Of a stretch of 36,395 nt of DNA, positions 9,166 through 17,527 are shown piece after piece. The first letter of the stretch is position 1. Every line of letters starts with the position of its first letter. Position numbers and translations under genes: made by a program. The DNA lies in the NCBI RefSeq assembly GCF_913776295.1, contig NZ_CAJYOJ010000083.1, positions 1-36,395 on the forward strand. Direction: 5' to 3'. The notes beneath the pieces are model-generated. The model saw only the letters and a program-made list of their open reading frames with translations, did no database searches and was not told the origin of the DNA. Origin of the DNA: an uncultured Pedobacter sp. (lineage in GTDB: Bacteria; Bacteroidota; Bacteroidia; Sphingobacteriales; Sphingobacteriaceae).

Positions 9166-9946
9166 TACCTCTTTGCTGAGCAACCTTTACCGTAATCATA
9201 TACTTCCGGTTATTTGCTATGTTGGTGAGCGCTGCGCCATGCCGGATAGTCTAATCTTTTGTGCCGTGTGCTGATTCATCCAATACCTGTAATGCCGGCC
9301 TGCTCCATTGGTGCTTACAAATCCAATTTAAAAGATGTAACTGTTACCAATCAAAATGGGCAAAAGAATAAGAACAGGGCGAATTACGACAAAGAAATAT
9401 CGGTTCGCTTGGAGCTTGTCGCTTCTAAATCTTGTGTTAAATTTTAAACAACATTTATTCTCCACCCAATATCAATTCAGAGCCTGCCTTGCCAACGGAA
9501 AGTAACAACTCCTGCAACTGAACAAAGATTTGTTTTTGGTTATTCAACATTCCAGCACACAGTTTGCGGATATGTGCAGGGGATATTTACCGGACAATTT
9601 CGCCATATCATACTTTATTGGGGCAAATGGTGTATTTAACCCCGATGTTAAATGTCCTCACCATGTTCCAATCTTAGCCACTCCAAAACACCCCGTAAAA
9701 CCCATTACGCTTCGCCATCATAAAAATGGCCACATCGCTTAACCGTCAAACATCACTTTAAATTAAAAGCGGCGTTTTTAGAACCAACGAAGGGCCATTT
9801 AAATATACTATTTAGGCTAAAAATTTAGAAGCTGTGTAATTTGATATCGTTCATGTCATATACATTTTATGATAAGAGTAACTATCAAAATAAGAGCTGT
9901 TAGACTAGATTAAAGGCCCGGAATTAATGTTAGTATTTAGCAAGGG
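9166..9946. other. Long intergenic region, possibly decayed sequence
   Basis: About 780 nt without a supported gene. Two short open frames (about 9259-9447 and 9530-9742 on the plus strand) show no family, no start context and stop-rich surroundings. Minus-strand translation around 9540-9740 gives protein-like segments broken by stops, so a decayed gene is possible but not demonstrable. No tRNA-like cloverleaf or clear terminator was recognised. Confidence 0.35.
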
Positions 9947-11038
9947 TCATCCTTTCTCCATATTCAGTGTCAGCGTAGTTGAGAACTCAAGTCCCGTGGT
10001 TGTTTTCGCAATCACCGTAAATTTGTAAGAACCTTGTGTTAGGGTTGTATTCTTTTTAACGATTACTGATCCTGTTTTTTCATTAATGCCAAATATGCCG
10101 TCATTATTGTCGATGGCAACGCCATTTTTTTCAATTGAAGCGATGCTGAAAGTGGATTTATACTGTTCAGGATATAGCGTTGGCGAAGCGGATAGGTAAC
10201 CGTTAGATAAAGCAATATAAATGCTATTTGTGAGGACAGTTAAGTTCAGATCAGCGTAATACGTTCCATAAAAGAATTTAATCTGTGGAATGAAAGTTAC
10301 TTTGAAGGCCCTTGATGCTATGGTAAAACCATCTTTTTGTAGTACCGGAATAAGGTCGTAAGCCTTTTCTGCTTTTTTTGCCGGATCACCTGCATTAGCC
10401 CCAAAACTCAATTTGTTTGAAACGAATGACACCTCTGTTCCAAGTGTAGCCTGATTTTCCAATGTCCACTTGCTATTTGTTAACCAGGCAGCAGGAGCTT
10501 CAAGTTCGAACGCAGCTGCGTTTCCGTAAAGTACATAAGCGAAAGGAACAATACTCTGGTTATCCAGTCCTTTGATGGTCAGTTTTGCGGGGCTAATTTT
10601 TAACTCAAAAGTCTGCCTGGCCTGTATTCCCTGCGATTTGGAACTAAACTGTACCGCAACCTTATAACTTTCGGGTATTTTATTTCCACTTGTAGATGAT
10701 ACGCTGCTGTTTGGGTAAAGCAGCATACTGTTTACATGTAGTTTTCCTGTCGTTTTATCAAAGACAATGGCACGCGAAAGCTGGTCGCGAAGTGTTGTGG
10801 AAGTATTAACCTGTAAATTCTCTACCTGGCTGAAATCCAGACTGATACTCGCATCAGTAGCATTCTGTACACTGGCTGGCAAGCTGATATCTTGTTCCTG
10901 ACCATAAACCAGTGATACGGTTGAGGGTAAGCCCAAATCAATTGTATTAAGTTCTACCTGTTTATCTTTTTTACAGGCCGATACCGACAGGCATAATCCT
11001 GCGATCAATAATAATCTTGAGTAATTCTTTAAAATCAT
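9947..11038 (-). CDS. Outer-surface lipoprotein, co-regulated with TonB receptor
   Basis: 363-residue predicted lipoprotein: a signal sequence ends in LSVSAC, a lipobox with the lipidated Cys at about residue 22, followed by KKDK. The rest is beta-rich, with Ig/cadherin-like stretches near the C-terminus (GIFGINEKTGSVIV, then QGSYKFTVIA), as in cell-surface adhesins or receptor-associated lipoproteins. It has no Cys or His cluster that would suggest a metal-binding protein. It is divergently transcribed from the ZnuD-like receptor, and the 41-bp inverted repeat between them lies across both -33 elements. This suggests one metal-type repressor controls both, so the lipoprotein may assist uptake by the receptor. 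ATG start at 11038; its -7 box TACTTTTG is at 11056-11063. Function is otherwise unknown. Confidence 0.75.
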   Translation of the reverse strand: MILKNYSRLLLIAGLCLSVSACKKDKQVELNTIDLGLPSTVSLVYGQEQDISLPASVQNATDASISLDFSQVENLQVNTSTTLRDQLSRAIVFDKTTGKLHVNSMLLYPNSSVSSTSGNKIPESYKVAVQFSSKSQGIQARQTFELKISPAKLTIKGLDNQSIVPFAYVLYGNAAAFELEAPAAWLTNSKWTLENQATLGTEVSFVSNKLSFGANAGDPAKKAEKAYDLIPVLQKDGFTIASRAFKVTFIPQIKFFYGTYYADLNLTVLTNSIYIALSNGYLSASPTLYPEQYKSTFSIASIEKNGVAIDNNDGIFGINEKTGSVIVKKNTTLTQGSYKFTVIAKTTTGLEFSTTLTLNMEKG

Positions 11039-11055
11039 ATTTATTTTTTTTGCGG

Positions 11056-11086
11056 CAAAAGTATATTTTAAAATTTATTAACGCAA
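11056..11086 (-). promoter_or_regulatory. Promoter of the divergent lipoprotein gene
   Basis: On the minus strand, TTG (11086-11084) is separated by 20 nt from TACTTTTG (11063-11056), a perfect match to the Bacteroidota -33/-7 pattern TTG-N19-21-TAnnTTTG. Its -33 element lies inside the left operator arm. The start codon follows about 18 nt after the -7 box. Confidence 0.7.
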
Positions 11087-11120
11087 CATAATTGCATTAA
11101 AAATGCAATTATGTTGCGTT
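11080..11120. promoter_or_regulatory. Perfect 19-bp inverted repeat, dual operator (Zur/Fur-type candidate)
   Basis: AACGCAACATAATTGCATT (11080-11098) and AATGCAATTATGTTGCGTT (11102-11120) are exact reverse complements around AAA. Each arm itself contains an imperfect dyad of the form GCAA-N5-TTGC (11083-11095 and 11105-11117), so the element looks like two dimer sites with centres 22 bp apart, two helical turns. Both divergent -33 elements fall inside the dyads, so a bound protein would block both promoters. The GCAA/TTGC dyad and the ZnuD-like target suggest a Fur-family zinc regulator; that identity is inference. Confidence 0.75.
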
Positions 11121-11144
11121 TGTTCGTCAGCCATACTATATTTG
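11114..11144 (+). promoter_or_regulatory. Promoter of the ZnuD-like receptor gene
   Basis: TTG (11114-11116), 20-nt spacer, then TATATTTG (11137-11144), a perfect TAnnTTTG box. The -33 element lies in the right operator arm. The promoter lies downstream of the upstream ATG at 11103, which rules that ATG out as the translation start and supports the start at 11175. Confidence 0.75.
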
Positions 11145-11174
11145 CCCGCTTTTATAATAAACCATACAAGTTTG

Positions 11175-13574
11175 ATGATGAACCTGCAGTACTTTGCGAG
11201 ATGTATTTCCATTTTTATTTTATTTATTTCAGTCGTTGGTGGTTATGCACAGGTAAAAACAACAAAAGATTCCTCAACGGTACATCAACTGGCCGATGTG
11301 GAAATTGATGCCGACATTCCGAATCCACTGCCGGCTACCAAAAAAATTTCACGAAAAACACTTGATTTTGTTCAATCCAATACGTTGGGAGAAACTTTAA
11401 GCCATATACCCGGCATCCAGAATGCAGGTTTTGGACCAAACTCAGGTAGCCCGATGATCAGGAGCCTGAGCGGCAATAGGGTTAAAATTCTTCAAAATGG
11501 CCTGGCAGTAAGTGATTTTTCAGGAATCAGCCCTAATCTGAATGTGATTTCCGATATGGATAATTTATCGGGCATCGATATTTATCAGGCCGAAGCCAGT
11601 GTACGCTATGGAGGGAAAGCGATAGGTGGAGCAATAAATCTTCGCGATCATACCATACCCAGGCATTTGAGCGAGCAGCGAGTAACCGGAAGCCTTATGG
11701 CCATGGGAGGTAATAACTCAGGTTTTAAGCAGGCCATTGACCTTAATGGTAAACTTGGGGGTAAATGGAGCTGGCATGTGGGGGGTATGAACCGCTGGAA
11801 TCAAGACCTGAGCATCCCCGGCAATACCAAAGCGCCAATAGCTTATAACCCGGCTATTGATAACCTGATTGCAAGCATGGCACAGGTAAATGTAGATAAG
11901 GTAACCATACGGAACCTGACTTTATATCCATACATCAGTCAATTTGTTCTCGATCACCTGAACGATCCGCAATGGGCGCTTAGTGAGGCCGATTTATATA
12001 CTTTTCAGGCGCAATCGTCAATAGGAGGTATGCTGGTTGATAATCCCAAAAACCCGGTTTACATTTCGGGGCAACCCGCCGGTACACCTTTCTCCACTAC
12101 TACGGTAAAAAGCATAACCGATTATGCCCCGGTACAAAGGGGAATTATGCCAAACAGCCACTCCAATAGTTATGCTTTTAATGCTGGTACTGCTTATCTG
12201 GGAAAAGATTTAGATATAGGCATAGGCTTTCGCCGGTCTTACAATTATTATGGCATTCCCGGTTTTGCTTTGCGTAAAATACCCGGACATACGCATGACG
12301 ATGGAATAGCGCCTAACGATCAGGTTTATCTCCCTATCAATACCCGTTCTGAACATCATCATGTACTCATGGAGTCTGCTTTTAGGCCAAAGGGTTTTGG
12401 CCTGCACGAAATCAGGCTTAACTATTCAACGGGCTTTGGTCAGGATAGCGAACTTACCGGAAGCTATCTCGCTAATCGTTTTAAAAGTTTTCAGCACAGC
12501 CTCCGCGTTGAAATTGCGCAGGATGAAATTGAACACCTTACCGGGCTGAGCGGCTTCGATGCTTCTTACCTGCGTATGAAAGGAGCCGGTGAAGCGCGCT
12601 ATCTGCCTGATAACAGCAGCAGGGAATATGGCTTCTTTACCCAACAGCAAATAAGCCTTTCGCCCCTTGAAGTCAATTTAGGCTATCGCCGGGACCAGGT
12701 GAGCCGTAAGGCCGAACTTACCACCGGTTATACCCCAGGCAGAGGCCTGGGGGGAGGTAAATTAGCTGCGCGTACCTTCGGACTCGATCAGTACAATGCC
12801 TCAATATTGTTTACCGTAATTGATATGGCCTTTTTAAAGGCCTCTTACAATCAGGCAGAGCGAGCACCCGATGTGAATGAACTTTATGCAGGGAACAACC
12901 ATTATGCCATTATGATTGAAGAAAATGGCGACGATCGGTTAAATAAGGAAAGGGCACGGACGGCTGAGTTTGGCGTTGGCCTAAAATACAAGCAGATCAG
13001 TTTTTCGCTCAGTCATTATCAAACCAATTTTCAAAATTATCTTTATCTGGCCCACACCGGTATTTCCAGGTCGGGCGGTTTTCTGGTTAAGGAATGGCGC
13101 CAGGCAGACACTAAAATTACCGGATGGGAAGCAGAGCTGGCCATGTTAAAAAGTTTAGGTAGTTTTAAAGTAAATATGGGTGCTTACTTCGATCTGGTGA
13201 GAAATATGAACGTTTCGCACCAAAGCCTCAGGGATTGGGCAGAAGGAGATTACATGCCAAACATGCCAACCAGCCGTTTTGGTTTTTCCGCTTCAGTTTC
13301 GCGCAAACGAATGGAACTCCATGCTCTTTTCGACCGATATCTTAAACAGCGCTTCCTGGGAAAAAATATTAACCCCGAACCCCCAATGCCTGCCTACTCA
13401 CTACTCAGCGCCAGGTATACATTTAAATCAATGCTCAATAAATTCAATGTAGACTATTTTCTGGAAGGCAGTAATTTGCTTAATGTGGAAGCGCGGCCTC
13501 AAAACTCGTTACTGAAATATCTTGCGCCTTTGCCCGGTTTCAATATCTCGGTTGGTATAAAAGTAGGTGTATAG
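11175..13574 (+). CDS. TonB-dependent outer-membrane receptor, ZnuD-like (zinc uptake candidate)
   Basis: Predicted 22-strand TonB-dependent receptor of 799 residues, driving active uptake across the outer membrane. A signal peptide (hydrophobic ISIFILFISVVGGYAQ) is followed by a plug domain with LGETLSHIPGIQNAGFGP and PMIRSLSGNRVKILQNG, then SGIDIYQAEASVRYGGKAIG, and a long barrel ending in NISVGIKVGV. The plug sequence resembles meningococcal ZnuD (the VIRGQTGRRIKVL region) from memory. The extracellular part carries His-rich segments (PGHTHDDG and SEHHHVLM), as in zinc or haem receptors. No SusD partner is adjacent and there is no N-terminal CarboxypepD domain, so it is not a SusC. Start: the frame is open back to 11103, but that ATG lies in the operator upstream of the promoter; ATG 11175 or 11178 leads into the signal peptide. 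Zinc as substrate is an inference. Confidence 0.82.
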   Translation: MMNLQYFARCISIFILFISVVGGYAQVKTTKDSSTVHQLADVEIDADIPNPLPATKKISRKTLDFVQSNTLGETLSHIPGIQNAGFGPNSGSPMIRSLSGNRVKILQNGLAVSDFSGISPNLNVISDMDNLSGIDIYQAEASVRYGGKAIGGAINLRDHTIPRHLSEQRVTGSLMAMGGNNSGFKQAIDLNGKLGGKWSWHVGGMNRWNQDLSIPGNTKAPIAYNPAIDNLIASMAQVNVDKVTIRNLTLYPYISQFVLDHLNDPQWALSEADLYTFQAQSSIGGMLVDNPKNPVYISGQPAGTPFSTTTVKSITDYAPVQRGIMPNSHSNSYAFNAGTAYLGKDLDIGIGFRRSYNYYGIPGFALRKIPGHTHDDGIAPNDQVYLPINTRSEHHHVLMESAFRPKGFGLHEIRLNYSTGFGQDSELTGSYLANRFKSFQHSLRVEIAQDEIEHLTGLSGFDASYLRMKGAGEARYLPDNSSREYGFFTQQQISLSPLEVNLGYRRDQVSRKAELTTGYTPGRGLGGGKLAARTFGLDQYNASILFTVIDMAFLKASYNQAERAPDVNELYAGNNHYAIMIEENGDDRLNKERARTAEFGVGLKYKQISFSLSHYQTNFQNYLYLAHTGISRSGGFLVKEWRQADTKITGWEAELAMLKSLGSFKVNMGAYFDLVRNMNVSHQSLRDWAEGDYMPNMPTSRFGFSASVSRKRMELHALFDRYLKQRFLGKNINPEPPMPAYSLLSARYTFKSMLNKFNVDYFLEGSNLLNVEARPQNSLLKYLAPLPGFNISVGIKVGV

Positions 13575-13729
13575 CGAAGATATGCACTTCGGGTTGCAGC
13601 GCCACATGGATATGCCTGCGTTTGGGTTTTCAAAACTTTATCAGTGATTTTTCAAGCAATGTTTTTGATTATATTTGATAAATAATGTACGTTAGCGAAT
13701 AGAGAACTACACGCTCAAATCTGCCATCT

Positions 13730-14230
13730 ATGAAAACCTTTTTACATCTCACAAGCCGCTTTTGTGTGCTGTTGTTATTCGCTTTAATTTTTTCATCCTG
13801 TAAAAAGAAGTTCGATTTTACAAAAAAAGATGAACTCCCTGCTGAAACACAGCGTGGGGCCGACACTTTTGGCTGTCTGATTGATGGAAAAATTTATACG
13901 CCTGATGGTGTTTTTGGTTTCCCGGCACTCATATCGTCTTTACAGTACCGAATCCTTGATTTACGTTCGACAAGAAAAAGCACAAATGAAGCTATCGGGC
14001 TTCCGCTTAGGAATATGACCGCGGTAGGAGAATACGCGATTACGTCAGAAATGGGGTATAGTAGCCCCGATCTCGATTATAAAGCCGTTGATGGCAAAAT
14101 AACAATTACCAAATACGATGTTGCTAATAATATCGTTTCCGGACGTTTCTATTTTACTGCAAAAAATGAAAAGGCCGGAAAAACCGTTTCTATAACAGAT
14201 GGACGCTTTGATGTCCACTTTACAAATTAA
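13730..14230 (+). CDS. Small lipoprotein, DUF6252-like
   Basis: 166 residues with a lipoprotein signal (hydrophobic VLLLFALIFSSC, lipidated Cys near residue 24, then KKK). The mature domain has the pattern ADTFGCLIDGKIYTP near its start and IVSGRFYFTA...VSITDGRFDV near its end, which I associate with DUF6252 proteins of Bacteroidota; function unknown, probably a small beta-sandwich on the cell surface or in the periplasm. The gene is 155 nt downstream of the TonB receptor with its own upstream spacer. It is the last chromosomal gene before the CRISPR array, whose oldest repeat begins about 70 nt after its stop. Confidence 0.72.
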   Translation: MKTFLHLTSRFCVLLLFALIFSSCKKKFDFTKKDELPAETQRGADTFGCLIDGKIYTPDGVFGFPALISSLQYRILDLRSTRKSTNEAIGLPLRNMTAVGEYAITSEMGYSSPDLDYKAVDGKITITKYDVANNIVSGRFYFTAKNEKAGKTVSITDGRFDVHFTN

Positions 14231-14302
14231 ATTCTTTTTGGCCAAGGCGTATTGAATATATTATGCTGTAATTTGTTAGCTTAAAATCACTGATATTCCT
14301 CC

Positions 14303-16022
14303 TTTCTGCCTTGCTTGATTGCTGCCGAACTACTGATATTAAAACAACATTTGCCGGGATCACAGTTCTTACGAATGTGTTGTGATTTGCTTGAATGCTG
14401 TCGAACTACTGATATTTACAACAACTCGTTACCGCAATTTGAAAATATTTGTTTTGTTGTGATTCGCTTTAACTATTTGAATTACTGATATTTAAAACAA
14501 CGGACTACTTGCAAAAGCAATTGCCTACAACGTTGTGATTTGCTTGAATGCTGCCGAACTACTGATATTTACAACAACTCGTTACCGCAATTTGAAAATA
14601 TTTGTTTTGTTGTGATTTGCTTGAATGCTGCCGAACTACTGATATTTACAACAACCAGTCAAATACAAAAGATCAATGAACTGTTGTTGTGATTTGCTTT
14701 CATTCTTTGAACTACTGATATTTACAACAACACACAGGCACTAACTATATCAGCCCCGTTGTTGTGATTTGCTTTCATTCTTTGAACTACTGATATTTAC
14801 AACAACGCTTGTTTTTTTTTGCCCATTCCATGACATCGTTGTGATTTGCTTTCATTCTTTGAACTACTGATATTTACAACAACATCAGCACCAAAGTTAA
14901 GAACATTCGACCTGTTGTGATTTGCTTTCATTCTTTGAACTACTGATATTTACAACAACCCAACAAACGGGCCGTTATTTGGAAGTATGTTGTGATTTGC
15001 TTTCATTCTTTGAACTACTGATATTTACAACAACCTATCGGCGTGGGTATCGCGATGAAAGGTAGTTGTGATTTGCTTTCATTCTTTGAACTACTGATAT
15101 TTACAACAACATCTGCGATAGCCGCAGGTTAAACGCCTTGGTTGTGATTTGCTTTCATTCTTTGAACTACTGATATTTACAACAACTGTTGCGCAGTTTC
15201 AAAAAAACAGAAGTGTGTTGTGATTTGCTTTCATTCTTTGAACTACTGATATTTACAACAACAATCCCGGTTCGTTCATTGTTCATTAGCGAGTTGTGAT
15301 TTGCTTTCATTCTTTGAACTACTGATATTTACAACAACTCAGCTGTTGAGTATATGGCTTTTACGCCTGTTGTGATTTGCTTTCATTCTTTGAACTACTG
15401 ATATTTACAACAACCATAAGTGCCGCGATAATTAACCGCACCGAGTTGTGATTTGCTTTCATTCTTTGAACTACTGATATTTACAACAACATGAGGTGAA
15501 ATCGGAAGTTAAAGAAGATAGTTGTGATTTGCTTTCATTCTTTGAACTACTGATATTTACAACAACTACCAGGTAGCGAGTTTACAGCAAAGTATGGTTG
15601 TGATTTGCTTTCATTCTTTGAACTACTGATATTTACAACAACATGACGGAGATTGAAATCATCATGATCAAAGTTGTGATTTGCTTTCATTCTTTGAACT
15701 ACTGATATTTACAACAACAAGGAACGAAGGGAAAATAATGTGTATAAGGTTGTGATTTGCTTTCATTCTTTGAACTACTGATATTTACAACAACCTTATC
15801 ACCAAGAACAAATAGCGATCTGGAGTTGTGATTTGCTTTCATTCTTTGAACTACTGATATTTACAACAACAAAGCAATGGAAATAGTAAAACAGTATTTA
15901 GTTGTGATTTGCTTTCATTCTTTGAACTACTGATATTTACAACAACCCATACATAGCCATTACGGTATGGCAGATAGTTGTGATTTGCTTTCATTCTTTG
16001 AACTACTGATATTTACAACAAC
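14303..16022 (+). CRISPR. Type II-C CRISPR array, 23 repeats and 22 spacers
   Basis: Repeats R6-R23 (14686 onward) are 18 identical 46-nt units that begin GTTGTGATTTGCTTTC and end CTGATATTTACAACAAC. R2 (14379), R4 (14532) and R5 (14609) are a 47-nt variant whose middle reads GAATGCTGCC instead of TCATTCTTT; R3 (14456) is a third, degenerate type, and R1 (14303-14348) is the most decayed. Spacers are 30 nt, except 29 (spacers 6 and 9) and 31 (spacer 7). Spacer 2 (14426-14455) and spacer 4 (14579-14608) are identical. The repeat's first 16 nt pair with the tracrRNA anti-repeat at 24037-24052. In the Neisseria II-C system the crRNA runs spacer then GTTGTAG-type repeat, so by analogy transcription is rightward here, with old units at the left and new spacers added at the cas2 side. 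I could not identify any protospacer. Confidence 0.98.
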
Positions 16023-16156
16023 ATACCTTAGTTCAATTGGCTATCCGTCAGTAGGTTAGTTTAAAAAATAGAATTAAAAAAATCCTGACGCAATTGCATC
16101 AGGATTTTTATTCTAATCAGTTTTTTAATTATAATCGCCGTTTTTTGTTAACGTAA
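16023..16156. other. Cas2-proximal flank of the array (leader candidate)
   Basis: 134 nt between the last perfect repeat and the cas2 stop. It is AT-rich (TTTAAAAAATAGAATT near 16060) and contains the bidirectional terminator. As the repeats beside it are all perfect, it borders the end where spacers are most likely to be inserted, so it probably holds the integration-anchoring sequence directly next to 16022. Confidence 0.55.
16074..16111. terminator. Bidirectional terminator between cas operon and array
   Basis: AATCCTGACGCAA (16081-16093) folds onto TTGCATCAGGATT (16094-16106) with one C-A mismatch, giving a long hairpin with no real loop beyond the central AATT. Seven A residues at 16076-16082 give a U7 run to the leftward cas transcript, and TTTTT at 16104-16108 serves the rightward transcript. 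It fits cas operon and array transcripts that converge. Confidence 0.75.
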
Positions 16157-16486
16157 CTAAAATAATTCAAGTTGTTGAGGCGTATCAGGTAGTTCTTTTT
16201 CTTTTCTCCCATAAAATAACTCCATCATACCAAATTGTTTATCGGTGACCGTCATGATACCGATATGTCCTTTTTCAGGCAATAATCTTTTTACCCGATT
16301 AATGTGAACATCAGCATTTTCGCGGCTGCTGCAATGCCTTAGGTAAATGGAAAATTGAAACATGGCAAAACCATCACGTAAAATCTCCTTACGGAATTTG
16401 GCGGCTATGCTTCGTTCCTTTTTGGTTTCGGTTGGCAAATCAAAGAAAACTAGTACCCACAAAATCCGGTATTCATTTAAGCGCAT
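16157..16486 (-). CDS. cas2: CRISPR-associated endonuclease Cas2
   Basis: 109-residue Cas2, the small ferredoxin-fold dimer that holds two Cas1 dimers together in the spacer-integration complex. Start MRLNEYRILWVLVFFDLP: the conserved Asp that ends the first beta strand is D16. The region GFAMFQFSIYLRHCSS matches the usual second-strand consensus of Cas2. A hydrophobic, acidic C-terminal tail (PQQLELF) follows, as is common in type II Cas2. It starts 3 nt after the cas1 stop, so they are translationally linked. It is the last gene of the cas operon, followed by a terminator and the array. Confidence 0.97.
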   Translation of the reverse strand: MRLNEYRILWVLVFFDLPTETKKERSIAAKFRKEILRDGFAMFQFSIYLRHCSSRENADVHINRVKRLLPEKGHIGIMTVTDKQFGMMELFYGRKEKELPDTPQQLELF

Positions 16487-16489
16487 CCA

Positions 16490-17503
16490 TTAAAAAGGTA
16501 ATTCGTCCTCCGCCTTATGGTAATCCGATTCCGTCATTTCATTATTGGCGATATCTTTTCTGTATTGAGGGGATCTTTTGGGTTCAAAATTTCTCATTAT
16601 CGGATAGTTAATCCGCCGGATGGTTCCTTCATAACATTTAGCCAGTGAAGAAGTAGTGCTTTGTACGCCTACCATTAGCGGACTCCGGTTCTTATCGAAC
16701 TGAACATCTACTTGTGCAATGCCTAACAGTTGTGTTTTAATTGCTGTTCCCAGCTCCAAAAAGTTTTCGCCCCTGTCTATAATTCCCAAAACAATTTCAT
16801 CTACGTAAGGGCGGTAAGGCTCCATAATATCATCTGCCAGGCAATAGGCATTGTATTTATTTCGATGGTGGATACCAAGGGTAGGGAGCAAGCCTGAACA
16901 GACCAGGCCACGGGCAACAATAGCCCTCAAAATGGCATAACCATAATTAAGTAAATTATTAGGCGGATCACCCTCACGACCGCGAAAGAAATCTAACTTT
17001 TTCGGAAATACATTTTTCCAGTAATAGGCTGCAGCTCTGCCTTCATAGTTGTCAGGATCTCCGGAACGAACTGATTTTGCCCAATACACCATGTTATCGC
17101 AGGCAATACCCCTTTTAAATAGTACTGATGCCTGATTTAAAATTTTAGCCTGAGTGGTTTGCTGCCACAACTGTTTCTTCAAAGGTTGTGAAGCATCGAT
17201 CTGATAGCGAAAACGTTCACTTTGTGTATTGTGTCCATCTATCGGTAACATCATGCCTGTTGGAAGCTTATTTTTATTACAGGTAATAATGGCGGTATTA
17301 TTATCCAACAAGGCTTCAATACATCCGTGGGTAATGGTGATTTGCTGGTGGTCCAGTATAACAATCCCGATATCTTCAATCGGGATTGATTTTTTCGATT
17401 CTTTTTCTCCCAATGATTTTAAATGGGGTAAATCAATCGTAAGCTGGTTCTGATGTAAGCTTAAGTATGCGGGATTAGAGAAGTGGAGCGTTCGTTTAAT
17501 CAT
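16490..17503 (-). CDS. cas1: CRISPR-associated integrase Cas1, type II
   Basis: 337-residue Cas1, the integrase of the adaptation complex, a little longer than the usual 290-305 of type II because of a charged C-terminal tail (from about 305: KRSPQYRKDIANNEMTESDY). The metal-binding triad is visible: E154 in YEGRAAAYYW, His213 (or His212) in LGIHHRNKYN and D225 in LADDIMEPYRP. The N-terminal beta domain runs to about residue 90 and contains IPIEDIGIVILDH. Base composition is close to 40% GC, higher than cas9. It follows the pRiA4b ORF-3-like gene by 24 nt. No csn2 or cas4 is present, which places the locus in subtype II-C. Confidence 0.97.
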   Translation of the reverse strand: MIKRTLHFSNPAYLSLHQNQLTIDLPHLKSLGEKESKKSIPIEDIGIVILDHQQITITHGCIEALLDNNTAIITCNKNKLPTGMMLPIDGHNTQSERFRYQIDASQPLKKQLWQQTTQAKILNQASVLFKRGIACDNMVYWAKSVRSGDPDNYEGRAAAYYWKNVFPKKLDFFRGREGDPPNNLLNYGYAILRAIVARGLVCSGLLPTLGIHHRNKYNAYCLADDIMEPYRPYVDEIVLGIIDRGENFLELGTAIKTQLLGIAQVDVQFDKNRSPLMVGVQSTTSSLAKCYEGTIRRINYPIMRNFEPKRSPQYRKDIANNEMTESDYHKAEDELPF

Positions 17504-17527
17504 AAGAATGATGATTGGATGGAGTAT

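Noticed and set aside
9259..9742. Two short plus-strand open frames
   Set aside because: No recognisable domain, no start context, within a stop-rich stretch; left as intergenic.
11103..11174. Upstream start extending the TonB receptor by 24 residues
   Set aside because: That ATG lies inside the operator palindrome and upstream of the -7 box at 11137-11144; the added residues spoil the signal peptide.
11175..13574. SusC-type glycan receptor
   Set aside because: No SusD partner, no N-terminal carboxypeptidase-like domain, and the plug resembles ZnuD.
14284..14302. A further decayed repeat before R1 (ACTGATATT at 14289-14297)
   Set aside because: Only nine bases match the repeat; too short to count.
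14349..15976. Spacers targeting sequences in this window
   Set aside because: By eye no spacer matches elsewhere in the window; a proper search is needed to exclude partial matches.
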